Below, piece after piece: positions 55,571-64,000 of a stretch of DNA of 64,000 bases (its first letter is position 1; every line of letters begins with the position of its first letter). Source of the DNA: an uncultured Granulosicoccaceae bacterium (GTDB lineage Bacteria > Pseudomonadota > Gammaproteobacteria > Granulosicoccales > Granulosicoccaceae); NCBI GenBank assembly GCA_938006335.1, contig CALLMF010000009.1, positions 62,001 through 126,000 of the forward strand. The letters are read 5' to 3'. A model generated the notes under the pieces. It ran no database searches. It was not told the origin of the DNA and was given only the letters and a program-made list of their open reading frames with translations. The position numbers and the translations under genes were made by a program.

Positions 55571-56626
55571 ATGGCAACACCTGCCGCATCACTACCCTTT
55601 CGCGACGAAACCTTTCGCGACGACTTCACCTTCCGCAACTCTCCCGAGACCGTCCTGCGAGCGCCGTTTCCTTTCGACAAGGACTCGTACATGTATGCCG
55701 TCAACATGGAGTTGCACAAGGACGGGCGCCCGGGTACGGCCTTTGAAGAGCCGATCGATGTCGATGAGCACTATGTCTCTGAAATGCGGGATCGGGCTCT
55801 CGTGCTGGATGAAGATCCGCTGCGCTGCCAATCCCTGCCGCACATGACCCTGGCGGGCTGGGACACGCTGGAGCTGTTGATGACCTGCAAGGCCGAGAGC
55901 TATCCGGAGTGGTTCTCACTCGAACGCAATGGAGACCAATGGCGATGGATCAACCGCCCGCTCGGTATCGACGACACCTTCACCTTTGGTGATGAGACGA
56001 CACTACCGTACGGTCCACTGGAGTACATCACCCGTCAGGCACAAGGGGACTTCTGCGTACTTGATGAAAGGCAGGGCAACTTCTGGATGGACGCCGGCAT
56101 CGTCACCACACAGGCCGACTGGTCACTGGACTTTGACATCGGCATGAACTTCTTCGAGTGGCATGCTCCGGTACCACTCGCTCACGAGAAGGGTATTTTC
56201 AAGCGTGCACTCAAGTACCTGTTGTCCATCCAGCAAGGCAACCCGGCCCGACGCCTGAACTGGACAATGACCGTTAATCCGCGCCTGGACACCAGCCCGG
56301 AAAACTATCATCAGTGGGGTCCGGAGAACACGCACATCACGCCCGAGAACGTCGGTGACAAGCTCTACCTGCGCATCGAGCTGCAGAGCTTCTGGCGCCT
56401 GCCCCGGTCCAACGCCTTGTTGTTCCCGATCCGTTGCTATCTCTTGTCCATGCATGACTTGACGACGGTGCCCAAGTGGGCCACCCGCATGCATCGGGTA
56501 CTCAAGGACCTGCCCGACGAGATTGCGTCCTACAAGGGGCTCGACAACTACCGCCAGATTGCCATCGACTATCTCGCCCCCTACGACGATGGCAAGCCGA
56601 CGAGCAAAGGTCCGTTTCCGGACTAG
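55571..56626 (+). CDS. dmmC: Haem-dependent oxidative N-demethylase subunit DmmC (DUF3445)
   Basis: This 351-residue protein is of the DUF3445 haem-dependent N-demethylase family. It contains PFPFDKDSYMYAVNMELH near the start, then CQSLPHMTLAGWDTLELLM, a long central part (DERQGNFWMDAGIVTTQADWSLDF) and LRIELQSFWRLPRSNALLFPI near the end. The family oxidises dimethylamine to methylamine and formaldehyde with O2 and electrons from DmmB. His and Trp residues in these blocks are candidate haem contacts; the ligand was not identified. AGGAA lies 8 bases before the ATG. It is convergent with the XRE-cupin gene. Confidence 0.88.
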   Translation: MATPAASLPFRDETFRDDFTFRNSPETVLRAPFPFDKDSYMYAVNMELHKDGRPGTAFEEPIDVDEHYVSEMRDRALVLDEDPLRCQSLPHMTLAGWDTLELLMTCKAESYPEWFSLERNGDQWRWINRPLGIDDTFTFGDETTLPYGPLEYITRQAQGDFCVLDERQGNFWMDAGIVTTQADWSLDFDIGMNFFEWHAPVPLAHEKGIFKRALKYLLSIQQGNPARRLNWTMTVNPRLDTSPENYHQWGPENTHITPENVGDKLYLRIELQSFWRLPRSNALLFPIRCYLLSMHDLTTVPKWATRMHRVLKDLPDEIASYKGLDNYRQIAIDYLAPYDDGKPTSKGPFPD

Positions 56627-56639
56627 TGGTCTGCGCGCG

Positions 56640-57317
56640 TTACTGTCCTACCTGCGGGTAGGAGATCACTGACAGGTATCGCGCAGGCAGCTCGACAAGG
56701 CGTTCGGGGCCGTGTGGTGCATCCGCGTCAAAGAACAATGCGTCGCCTGGCTGCATGAGAAATACATCGTCCCCATGCCGGTATTCCATCTGCCCGTCGA
56801 TCATGTAGAGGAGCTCAAGGCCATCGTGCTGGAAGGTAGGGAACACATCGGACTCGTTGGTCAACGTGATCAGATAAGGCTCCACGATGACACCAGAGCG
56901 ATTCGAACCGAGGTATCCGAGTAACTGGTACTGATGCCCGCTTCGGGTACCACGCCCCTCGGTCGTAACGCCTTCACCCGCCTTGACGTGTTGCGCGTTG
57001 CGGTCCTCTTCAAAGCGCCTCAACAACTGCGAGATCGGAACACCGAGAGCATGGGCAATCGACTGCAGTGTAGATAGCGACGGCGAGGTCAGCCCGTTCT
57101 CTATCTTGGACAGCATGCCGACCGATACGGCGCTACGCTCGGCAAGCTCAGCGACGGTCATGCTCGCGTGTTTGCGTAGCATGCGTACCTCACGCCCGAT
57201 GGCCACTTCCAGTCGCTTTTCGCCACTTGCGCGCAGCGCGTGCGGATCCTGATTCAGGCTGACATCACCGCCGATGGCTTCGGCCTCTGCGATCGAGATT
57301 GCCTGACGCGTGGTCAT
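56640..57317 (-). CDS. XRE-family transcriptional regulator with C-terminal cupin domain
   Basis: This 225-residue protein has an N-terminal helix-turn-helix (MTVAELAERSAVSVGMLSKI, ENGLTSPSLSTL) and a C-terminal cupin (VFPTFQHDGLELLYMIDGQM, PGDALFFDADAPHGPERL) with potential small-ligand or metal binding. Such regulators control polyamine, amine and amino-acid genes, usually as repressors released by the substrate. It is the last gene of the araC-tmm-eamA run. The ATG at 57317 has a weak upstream AGG. A target upstream of mgsA is possible (inverted repeat 46558-46572). Confidence 0.88.
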   Translation of the reverse strand: MTTRQAISIAEAEAIGGDVSLNQDPHALRASGEKRLEVAIGREVRMLRKHASMTVAELAERSAVSVGMLSKIENGLTSPSLSTLQSIAHALGVPISQLLRRFEEDRNAQHVKAGEGVTTEGRGTRSGHQYQLLGYLGSNRSGVIVEPYLITLTNESDVFPTFQHDGLELLYMIDGQMEYRHGDDVFLMQPGDALFFDADAPHGPERLVELPARYLSVISYPQVGQ

Positions 57318-57336
57318 TTGCCTGGATAGGTTTGCA

Positions 57337-58236
57337 CTAGAGCCCGAGTGCCGCAATAGCACCGAATGTGATGAGAACGCCCACCCATTGCCTGCGCGAC
57401 AGATGTTCGTTGAGAAACATCGATGCTAACAAAATGGTGATCACACCAAACAACGACGCGGTCACGGTTGCAAAAAGGCCACCAGGCAAGCGCCCGGCAT
57501 ACAACACCAAAGCGAGCGCTGCTGTGTCGAGCAAGCCCATCAACACCAGCACGGGGAGATCCCTCCGACGCGGCCACACGATTCCCCCGCGTTTGAGTAC
57601 CGCAAAGGCGAGCACGGCCGCGAGTGCCGCTACACGCGTCGTCAGTAGTAACGGTAGCGGCTCACCTTCTTCCAGGAGCCCCTGCCCCAGCCAGAAGGTC
57701 AAGCCAAAACAGACCGCCGCGCCAAGAGACCAGAGAAAGACCGACTTGCGTGAGTACTGCCCATCGTCATCCTCGCCTCCGGCAACGATCGCAATACCGA
57801 CAAGCACCACCAGCACCAGCGCTGCGCTGGTCACCGCAATGAGCTCACCTTCCAACAAGGCGAGTCCGAGGTGCAGTACCGGAAACGCCGAAACGATCGG
57901 CGTGACCATGCGTACCGGGCCTTCCGAAAACGCCCGCCACAGGCAGTAGGTGGCCATCGCGAACAGCAGCCCGGAGAGGCTGGCCAGTAGCAGCTGTGAG
58001 GTAACGAGTTGCCAAGGCGTGGACTGCACAACGCTGAGTGCAGTCATGCACACGACGCCGCTGAACAGCACAACCAGCATGCTCGCGACGATATCGGTCT
58101 TCTGACTCAGATACCGAACGCACAGGTCATGCACACCCCAACAGAGCGCAGCAATTCCTCCGAGTGCCAGCGCCAGCACCAGCCTCAGCCGTTTTGCAGA
58201 TAGCTCTCCTTGCTGTCGTCCAGAGCATCTTTCCAC
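57337..58236 (-). CDS. EamA/DMT-family membrane transporter
   Basis: This 299-residue protein has ten predicted transmembrane helices in two EamA repeats ([18 protein letters not shown]... and [19 protein letters not shown]...). It probably exports or imports a small metabolite or amine. The listed GTG start overlaps the tmm gene by 52 bp; another GTG at 58179 begins just before the first helix and may be the true start. It is 20 bp from the XRE-cupin start. Confidence 0.85.
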   Translation of the reverse strand: MERCSGRQQGELSAKRLRLVLALALGGIAALCWGVHDLCVRYLSQKTDIVASMLVVLFSGVVCMTALSVVQSTPWQLVTSQLLLASLSGLLFAMATYCLWRAFSEGPVRMVTPIVSAFPVLHLGLALLEGELIAVTSAALVLVVLVGIAIVAGGEDDDGQYSRKSVFLWSLGAAVCFGLTFWLGQGLLEEGEPLPLLLTTRVAALAAVLAFAVLKRGGIVWPRRRDLPVLVLMGLLDTAALALVLYAGRLPGGLFATVTASLFGVITILLASMFLNEHLSRRQWVGVLITFGAIAALGL

Positions 58237-59531
58237 GGTGTGTGGTGGATCGGCGCCATGGTGCCTGTGATTACTGATTTGTAGGCGTTGTTGCGGAACG
58301 TCATGATTCCCTTCTTCTTGTCCTTTTTCCAGGCAAAAAAGGCTTCGTTGGCACCATCCACGTCGAAGCTCGGGTAGTCGGTCTCGGCGATCAGCTCCTT
58401 GACGTAGTCGCCCTGATAGCGGATGGCGCCGTAGTCATCTTCAATGGCGTCTTCGCTGGCAACGCGGTCCACGACATCCTGCTTCATGGCAGCGACATCC
58501 GGCAAGGCGATACGACCGAGGATGACATCCCTGGCCCACCACGCTTGTGCATCAAACAAGTTGAAGGTGTACCACTGGTCCTGCATGCCAAGGTAGAACA
58601 GCGCGGGATTGCCGTTGAACACCACTCCCTTGTAGAGGTCCGCCGTGGCGAGCCGGTTTGCCGTCTTCAGACGCAGGCTTGCGTCCATGAACGGAAAGTG
58701 GTGTTGGTATCCGGTACACAGGATGATCGCGTCGATCTCGGCGTGGTCGCCATCCTTGAAGTGACACGTGTTGCCATCGACCGACGTCAACAGCGGTACC
58801 TCTTTCCAGTTGTCGGGCCAGTCGTAGCCCATGGCGGCAGTACGGTGGCTGACGGTGATCGACTTGGCGCCGTACTTCCAGCACTGGGAACCGATGTCTT
58901 CTGCGGAGTAGCTGGTGCCGATGATCAGCACGTTCTTGTCCTTGAACTCCACGGCATCGCGGAAGTCGTGTGCGTGCAACACACGCCCATTGAACCGATC
59001 GAGTCCATCAAAGTGCGGCACGTTGGGCGTGGAAAAGTGCCCGCTGGCAACGACCACGTGGTCGAAGGTTTCCGAGTAGTCCTTCCCACTCACAAGATCG
59101 CAGGCACTGACCGTGAACGTGCCGGTCGACGCATCCCACTCCACGTTGCGCACCGGATGCCGAAAGCGCACCCAGTCCCTGACGCCCGCCTTCTTGACGC
59201 GCCCCTCGATGTAGTCGAGCAACACCGCGCGAGGCGGATAGGACGCAATCTGTTTTCCGAAGTGTTCCTCGAAGGAGTAATCCGCAAACTCGAGCCCTTC
59301 CTTGGGTCCGTTGGACCAGAGGTAGCGATACATCGAGCCGTGCACCGGCTCGCCGTATTCATCAAGCCCCGTGCGCCACGTGTAATTCCAGAGACCGCCC
59401 CAGTCGTCCTGCTTTTCGAAACACACGATCTCCGGGATATCAGCGCCTTGCTCCTCGGCACTCTTGAAGGCTCGCAGTTGAGCCAAGCCTGAGGGACCTG
59501 CACCGATCACTGCAACGCGCTTCGCGACCAT
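58185..59531 (-). CDS. tmm: Trimethylamine monooxygenase Tmm (flavin-containing)
   Basis: Tmm oxidises trimethylamine to TMAO with NADPH and O2. This 448-residue protein has the Rossmann FAD motif GAGPSGLAQ (from residue 10), the FMO-type motif [11 protein letters not shown] and the NADPH motif [20 protein letters not shown] and [15 protein letters not shown] lie in the C-terminal half. Its length fits bacterial Tmm. Alternative FMO functions exist, but tmo, tdm and dmm genes nearby make TMA the best substrate. The start at 59531 matches the family; a further upstream start has unrelated residues. Confidence 0.92.
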   Translation of the reverse strand: MVAKRVAVIGAGPSGLAQLRAFKSAEEQGADIPEIVCFEKQDDWGGLWNYTWRTGLDEYGEPVHGSMYRYLWSNGPKEGLEFADYSFEEHFGKQIASYPPRAVLLDYIEGRVKKAGVRDWVRFRHPVRNVEWDASTGTFTVSACDLVSGKDYSETFDHVVVASGHFSTPNVPHFDGLDRFNGRVLHAHDFRDAVEFKDKNVLIIGTSYSAEDIGSQCWKYGAKSITVSHRTAAMGYDWPDNWKEVPLLTSVDGNTCHFKDGDHAEIDAIILCTGYQHHFPFMDASLRLKTANRLATADLYKGVVFNGNPALFYLGMQDQWYTFNLFDAQAWWARDVILGRIALPDVAAMKQDVVDRVASEDAIEDDYGAIRYQGDYVKELIAETDYPSFDVDGANEAFFAWKKDKKKGIMTFRNNAYKSVITGTMAPIHHTPWKDALDDSKESYLQNG

Positions 59532-59639
59532 CAAAATTACCCATGAGGAAAGGAAGTTGAATTCCAGTAGATTACACTTGGCCTGCGCTGTCAAACCCTG
59601 ATTGGATGCGCTGGCAAAGGGCTGAATGAGCCCTTGAGC

Positions 59640-60617
59640 TCAGTCACGCTCGTGGCTTGGTGAGTGCCCAAACTGCTCCTTGTAAGCGCGCGAAAAGTGC
59701 GATGCGTTGACGAAGCCCGTCGCCCCAGCGATCTCGGCAACCGCCAATCCGCTCTGCCGCAACAACCTGCGCCCTTGCTCCAGACGAAGTTGCCGATAGA
59801 AGTCCATCGGCGTCGCTTGCAGGGCCTCGTCGAATAGACGGGTCAGATGCCGAGCACCAACCCCTGCTACCTGCGCAACATCATTCAATTGCAGCGGATC
59901 CGACATGTGTGACTCCATCGCGGCAAGTGCCTCGATCAGTGGCGCCTGATGCACGTTGTAACGCTCCACGATGCCTGCGCGCTGCGCACCACCGGCAGGG
60001 CGAACCTCGGTGTGCTGCAACCAGTCACTGACCTTGCGCGCAAGCTCCACCCCATGGTCTCGTGCCAGCATCACATGCATCAGGTCGAGCGGCGCCGTGC
60101 CTCCAGCGCAGGTCAGCCGGTCCCGATCGATCACGTACAAGGAGCGCTCGACGATGAGCTCCGGGTGTCGATCAATCAAGGCGCTGGCATGCTCCCAATG
60201 AAGCGTCATGCGGTAGCCCGACATGACACCGGCAGACGCCAGTACCGCAGGCCCACCCGAAACGCCGCCGAGTGCAATCTCCTGCCGCGCGAGGTGCCGC
60301 AGCCAATGGAACAAGCTCGTGTCGTTGACCGAAAAGGGGTCACCCGCGGCACAGACGATCACAAGCTCGAAGTCCGCATGTTCGCCGAGCTGCGCACCCG
60401 CAGGCACCCACACGCCACCCGAACTCGTTGCCGCTTCTCCCGCCAACGGGATCGCGCTGACGCTATACAGCTCGCGTTCCGCCAGCAGATTGGCGACGCG
60501 CAGCGGCTCTGTCACCGCCGCATAAGAGAGCAAGGCAAAGTCATCGACGAGCACCATGCCGACACGAATCGGCGGCGCATTGCCAGTACGCTGTTCCTTG
60601 ATTGTCGAATTGTCCAT
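59640..60617 (-). CDS. GlxA-family transcriptional regulator (DJ-1/PfpI-like + AraC HTH)
   Basis: This 325-residue regulator has an N-terminal DJ-1/PfpI-like ligand domain (IRVGMVLVDDFALLSYAAV, FELVIVCAAGD) and a C-terminal AraC double helix-turn-helix (LQLNDVAQVAGVGARHLTRLF, VAEIAGATGFVNASHFSRAYK). This is the layout of GbdR-type activators of methylated-amine catabolism. It stands divergent from the sox/mgd genes, with 91 bp between, and upstream of tmm, so it may regulate both. The inducer is unknown. Confidence 0.9.
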   Translation of the reverse strand: MDNSTIKEQRTGNAPPIRVGMVLVDDFALLSYAAVTEPLRVANLLAERELYSVSAIPLAGEAATSSGGVWVPAGAQLGEHADFELVIVCAAGDPFSVNDTSLFHWLRHLARQEIALGGVSGGPAVLASAGVMSGYRMTLHWEHASALIDRHPELIVERSLYVIDRDRLTCAGGTAPLDLMHVMLARDHGVELARKVSDWLQHTEVRPAGGAQRAGIVERYNVHQAPLIEALAAMESHMSDPLQLNDVAQVAGVGARHLTRLFDEALQATPMDFYRQLRLEQGRRLLRQSGLAVAEIAGATGFVNASHFSRAYKEQFGHSPSHERD

Positions 60618-60708
60618 TTCCGCACATATTACCTCTGAAACAGAACATCACGTGGCCCTTGAATCCCCCGAGACTCAATGAGGATTCTCTGCCCCCACCG
60701 AATCGCGC

Positions 60709-61959
60709 ATGCGCTACTCCGCCTGGCAAGTTCTCAAACAGGGACTCACCGGCCACACCGGCTGGAAGCCCGCGTTTCGGACGCCTGATCCCCGGCCGTC
60801 CTACGATGTCGTGATCATCGGCGGCGGTGGTCACGGTCTTGCCACGGCCTGGTACCTCGCAAGCGTCCACGGCATCACGAATGTCGCGGTGCTGGAGAAG
60901 GGCTGGCTGGGCTCGGGCAATATCGGGCGCAACACCACCATCATTCGCTCCAACTACCTGCTGCCGGGCAATGAGCCCTTCTACGAGCTCTCCATGAAAC
61001 TCTGGGAGGGCCTCGAGCAGGACGTCAACTACAACTCGATGGTGAGTCAACGCGGCATTCTCAACCTCGCGCACACGGATGCACAAATCGACAGCTACGC
61101 CCGACGCGGCAATGCCATGCACATGGCAGGCGCCGGCGGCAAGCTGCTCGATACCGACGGCGTACGCAAACTCTGCCCGTTCCTGGAATTCGATACCGCG
61201 CGATTTCCGATCAAGGGCGGGCTCTGGCAGCCACGCGCGGGCACGGCACGCCACGATGCGGTGGCCTGGGGTTTTGCACGCGCCGCAGACCAACGAGGCG
61301 TGGACATCATCCAGAACTGCGAGGTCACAGGCATCGTGCGCGAGGGTGGTCGCGTTACCGGAGTGGACACCAGCCGTGGGCGCATCAGCGCACCCAAGGT
61401 TGCTGTCTGCGTTGCGGGCAATTCCAGCCGCGTCATGGCCATGGCCGATCGGCGCCTGCCCATTGAAAGCCATGTGCTTCAGGCGTTTGTCAGTGAGGGC
61501 TTGAAACCGGTCATTCCCGGGGTCATCACCTTCGGGGCCGGGCACTTTTATGTGTCTCAGTCGGACAAGGGTGGTCTTGTGTTCGGTGGTGATCTCGACG
61601 GCTACAACTCCTATGCACAACGCGGCAACTTGCCGGTAGTACACGAGATTCTTGAAGCTGGAATGGCGATGATGCCTTCCATCGGACGCGCCAAGATGCT
61701 GCGTAGCTGGGGCGGCATCATGGACATGTCGATGGACGGCTCACCGTTCATTGATCGGACCGATATACCAGGCTTGTATTTCAATGGTGGCTGGTGCTAT
61801 GGCGGATTCAAGGCAACGCCTGCATCGGGCTACTGCTATGCACACCTGATCGCCACCGACAGTCCACACGAGACGGCCACGGCGTATCGCCTGGACCGTC
61901 TACGCAGCGGCCATCCCATCGACGAACGCGGCGCCGGCGCGCAGCCCAACCTGCATTGA
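60709..61959 (+). CDS. mgdA: N-methylglutamate dehydrogenase / sarcosine oxidase beta subunit (MgdA/SoxB)
   Basis: This 416-residue FAD/FMN protein is very close to SoxB: VVIIGGGGHGLATAWYLA binds FAD, GSGNIGRNTTIIRSNYLLPG follows, and the SHVLQAFVSEGLKPVIPGV, QSDKGGLVFGGDLDGYNS, GGIMDMSMDGSPFI and GGWCYGGFKATPASG blocks complete the pattern. SoxB oxidises sarcosine; the homologous MgdA oxidises N-methylglutamate. The N-methylglutamate pathway genes here otherwise lack a dehydrogenase, so MgdA is preferred, but SoxB cannot be excluded from sequence alone. The ATG at 60709 begins MRYSAW as in family members. Confidence 0.88.
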   Translation: MRYSAWQVLKQGLTGHTGWKPAFRTPDPRPSYDVVIIGGGGHGLATAWYLASVHGITNVAVLEKGWLGSGNIGRNTTIIRSNYLLPGNEPFYELSMKLWEGLEQDVNYNSMVSQRGILNLAHTDAQIDSYARRGNAMHMAGAGGKLLDTDGVRKLCPFLEFDTARFPIKGGLWQPRAGTARHDAVAWGFARAADQRGVDIIQNCEVTGIVREGGRVTGVDTSRGRISAPKVAVCVAGNSSRVMAMADRRLPIESHVLQAFVSEGLKPVIPGVITFGAGHFYVSQSDKGGLVFGGDLDGYNSYAQRGNLPVVHEILEAGMAMMPSIGRAKMLRSWGGIMDMSMDGSPFIDRTDIPGLYFNGGWCYGGFKATPASGYCYAHLIATDSPHETATAYRLDRLRSGHPIDERGAGAQPNLH

Positions 61960-61971
61960 CGGGGCAGAGCC

Positions 61972-62262
61972 ATGCAGATACCACACCCCTTGCTCGGCCT
62001 GCGCGACGCCAGCGAATTCGTCTATCTCGGCGATGCCTCGTTATTACAGCGTCCGGAGGTACCGGAAGGTGCCGACATGGGCGATAGCGTCCTTCTCGAC
62101 GCCTTTCATGAATACCTGCACCTGCGCGACAACCCGGCAGGTGAGCATCGGGAGCTGTGGTTCCATGAACAAGGCGACAGGAGCTGGCTGGTGGTCACAC
62201 GCAACACCACAACGCACGAGATCACCGACTGCGTGCTTGCACGAGATCTGGTCAGTCGATGA
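61972..62262 (+). CDS. mgdB: MgdB/SoxD-like delta subunit lacking zinc ligands
   Basis: This 96-residue protein is the small delta-type subunit. In canonical SoxD a CPxCG motif and a distal H..C bind zinc. Here the N-terminus is IPHPLLG (Cys replaced by His and Leu), and the distal site reads WFHEQGDRSW with Asp in place of Cys; only the His remains. It therefore likely folds without a structural zinc. It lies 12 bp after mgdA and overlaps the next gene by 4 bp. The role in the complex is as a spacer subunit, by family. Confidence 0.85.
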   Translation: MQIPHPLLGLRDASEFVYLGDASLLQRPEVPEGADMGDSVLLDAFHEYLHLRDNPAGEHRELWFHEQGDRSWLVVTRNTTTHEITDCVLARDLVSR

Positions 62263-64000
62263 AGCGCGTCAGCGATGGTCTGGTGGATCGCTCCCGCGAT
62301 CTGAATTTTTCCTTTGATGGCAAACAGTTCGCCGGACATCCCGGCGACACGCTGGCTTCCGCCTTGCTTGCCAACGGCCAAACACTGGTCGGCCGTTCAT
62401 TCAAGTACCACCGACCGCGCGGCATATTCTCGGCAGGCGTTGAAGAGCCGAACGCGCTGGTCGAGATCGGACGAGGCGCTCGCCTGGACCCTAATGTACG
62501 CGCGACGGTGCAGGAACTCTATGACGGCCTCAGTGCCGGGAGCCAGAACTGGCGCGGATCGCTACGTCACGACCTAATGGCCGTCAACGATCTCGCCGCA
62601 CCCTTGCTGGCGGCCGGCTTCTACTACAAGACCTTCATGTGGCCCAAGGCGTTCTGGGAGAAGCTCTACGAGCCGCTCATCCGCCATTCGGCAGGCCTTG
62701 GCAAGCTGTCGATGCAGCCCGACCCCGACGCCTACGATACCGGCTATCTGTTTGCCGACCTGTTGATCATCGGTACTGGACCCGCCGGCCTCGCCGCGGC
62801 CCTCGCTGCCGGTCGAAGTGGTGCGCGCGTCATCGTATGCGAGGAAGACTTCCTGATGGGCGGCCGACTCAACTCTGAGCAGCAGCACGTCGATGGTGTC
62901 GCCTCATCCACCTGGGCGGCGAACACGGTGGCCGAGCTCAAGGCGATGAGTAACGTTCGTGTCATGACTCGCACCAGCGTGTTCGGTGCGTACGACCATG
63001 GCGTGTTCGGTGCGCTGGAACGGATAACGGATCATGTCGGTCACCAGGATCAATCGGCCCGACAGATCATGTGGCGTATACGTGCCCGCCGTAGCATCCT
63101 TGCCGCAGGCGCGACCGAACGGCATATCGCGTACCCCGACAACGACCGCCCGGGGATCATGTTGGCGGGCGCCGTGCGCACCTACCTGAACCGGTACGGC
63201 GTGGCACCCGGCGAGCAGATCGCCGTGTATACCAACAACGATGATGGTTGGCGTACCGCTATCGATCTCGCAGCCGCCAATGTTGAAGTGACTGCGGTCA
63301 TCGACACTCGCGATACACCACCACCGGTGGACACCAGTGGTCTCGGCAACGCGGTCCTGGTACGCGGTGCCAACATCGTGAAGACCACAGGACGTCACGC
63401 GCTGACCAGCGTCACGCTGGATACCGGTGTCACTGTTCCGAGTGATTGCCTCGCGGTTTCCGGTGGCTGGAATCCCAACGTACATCTGTCCTGCCATCAA
63501 CGCGGGCGACCTGCGTGGCGAGAAGACATCGCAAGCTTTGTCCCGGCAGGCGACCTTCCCGTGGGCATGGGTATCGCGGGCGCTGCCAACGGCGAGCTGA
63601 GCCTGGGGGCTGCACTACGTAGCGGACATGACGCGACGGCGCAGGCGCTTGCCGCGCTGAGCCACGGCGCGGACATCGGGCAACCACCCCAAGCCGTTGA
63701 TGAAGCGTGTGAGATCACCCCGTGCTGGCACGTCGCTCACGAGGCCAAAGGCCTGCGCAAGGCCTGGTCACGTAGCTGGGTGGATCTGCAGAACGATGTC
63801 ACATCCAAGGATGTGACCCTCTCGGTACAGGAAGGCTTCACCGCGGTCGAACACGTCAAGCGATACACCACGCTCGGCATGGCAACCGATCAGGGCAAGA
63901 CATCCAACGTGCTTGGCCTTGCGATTCTTGCTGAAGCGACAGGCCAAAGTATCCCCGACACCGGCACCACCATCTTCCGCCCACCGTGGACGCCCGTACC
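62259..64000 (+). CDS. mgdC: MgdC/SoxA-like alpha subunit, truncated at window edge
   Basis: The frame is open from ATG at 62259 (overlapping the mgdB stop) to the window edge, giving the first 580 residues. The N-terminal ferredoxin-like segment (SRDLNFSFDGKQFAGHPGD; GRSFKYHRPRG) leads to a Rossmann NAD-binding motif GTGPAGLAAA (172-181), then AGATERHIAYPDNDRPGIM and GMATDQGKTSNVLGLA toward the end. Canonical SoxA also has a C-terminal GcvT domain that would lie beyond the window, followed by mgdD/soxG. It would handle formaldehyde transfer to folate in the complex. Confidence 0.9.
   Translation, partial: MKRVSDGLVDRSRDLNFSFDGKQFAGHPGDTLASALLANGQTLVGRSFKYHRPRGIFSAGVEEPNALVEIGRGARLDPNVRATVQELYDGLSAGSQNWRGSLRHDLMAVNDLAAPLLAAGFYYKTFMWPKAFWEKLYEPLIRHSAGLGKLSMQPDPDAYDTGYLFADLLIIGTGPAGLAAALAAGRSGARVIVCEEDFLMGGRLNSEQQHVDGVASSTWAANTVAELKAMSNVRVMTRTSVFGAYDHGVFGALERITDHVGHQDQSARQIMWRIRARRSILAAGATERHIAYPDNDRPGIMLAGAVRTYLNRYGVAPGEQIAVYTNNDDGWRTAIDLAAANVEVTAVIDTRDTPPPVDTSGLGNAVLVRGANIVKTTGRHALTSVTLDTGVTVPSDCLAVSGGWNPNVHLSCHQRGRPAWREDIASFVPAGDLPVGMGIAGAANGELSLGAALRSGHDATAQALAALSHGADIGQPPQAVDEACEITPCWHVAHEAKGLRKAWSRSWVDLQNDVTSKDVTLSVQEGFTAVEHVKRYTTLGMATDQGKTSNVLGLAILAEATGQSIPDTGTTIFRPPWTPV

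Noticed and set aside
60709-64000. Plain sarcosine oxidase soxBDAG
   Set aside because: Possible by homology, but the pathway genes gmaS and mgsABC nearby lack another dehydrogenase and the delta subunit is atypical. Kept as an alternative.

Overview
The window looks like a chromosomal segment of a marine, Gram-negative gammaproteobacterium. It encodes outer-membrane beta-barrel and OmpA-type proteins, a YajD-type HNH protein, a QmcA/NfeD pair, a TRAP transporter and a complete marine-type methylated-amine pathway. The very large DUF11-repeat surface proteins would fit a Granulosicoccus-like organism, but that is a guess. No rRNA, tRNA, CRISPR array, insertion sequence, integrase or phage gene was seen. 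With the starts chosen here, no gene-free gap exceeds about 275 bp.

Region 1 (1-8.8 kb, minus strand) is a run of four secreted DUF11-type surface proteins. It starts with a protein carrying GEVED and proprotein-convertase P domains and runs off the left edge of the window. A CRP-like GTGA-N6-TCAC palindrome lies upstream.

Region 2 (9-22.3 kb) holds mostly single housekeeping or accessory genes: a YajD-like HNH protein, a threonine-dehydratase-like PLP enzyme, an alpha/beta hydrolase, lipoproteins, a secreted HExxH metallopeptidase, an AGE-family sugar epimerase, a membrane EEP-family phosphatase/nuclease, a QmcA-NfeD pair, a metallo-beta-lactamase-fold lipase-like enzyme, a GNAT acetyltransferase, a SRPBCC protein and HemJ.

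Region 3 (22.3-34.9 kb, minus strand) is a tightly packed four-gene envelope operon: two DUF11/prealbumin-like secreted proteins, a 1850-residue repeat protein with a C-terminal OmpA peptidoglycan-binding domain, and a 1194-residue outer-membrane beta-barrel. Gene spacings are 15 bp, 4 bp and a 4-bp overlap. This looks like a poorly described surface-assembly system.

Region 4 (35-39.8 kb) has a PhyH-type dioxygenase, an Asp/Glu racemase-like protein and a TRAP transporter (separate DctP, fused DctQM). It leads directly into region 5.

Region 5 (39.9-64 kb) is a nearly complete route from trimethylamine to glutamate-bound methyl groups. TMA is oxidised by Tmm (flavin monooxygenase). TMAO is imported by TmoXWV and demethylated by Tdm. 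Dimethylamine is oxidised by DmmDABC. Monomethylamine is converted by GmaS and MgsABC to N-methylglutamate. A SoxBDA-like heterotetrameric dehydrogenase, most likely MgdABC(D), regenerates glutamate; its third subunit is cut by the right edge. An Amt transporter with a 61-residue membrane microprotein, a DMT-family exporter, a GlxA/AraC-type regulator and an XRE-cupin regulator are embedded in the cluster. Two solute-binding-protein genes (tmoX and the TRAP dctP) are each followed by a stem-loop with the same core sequence.
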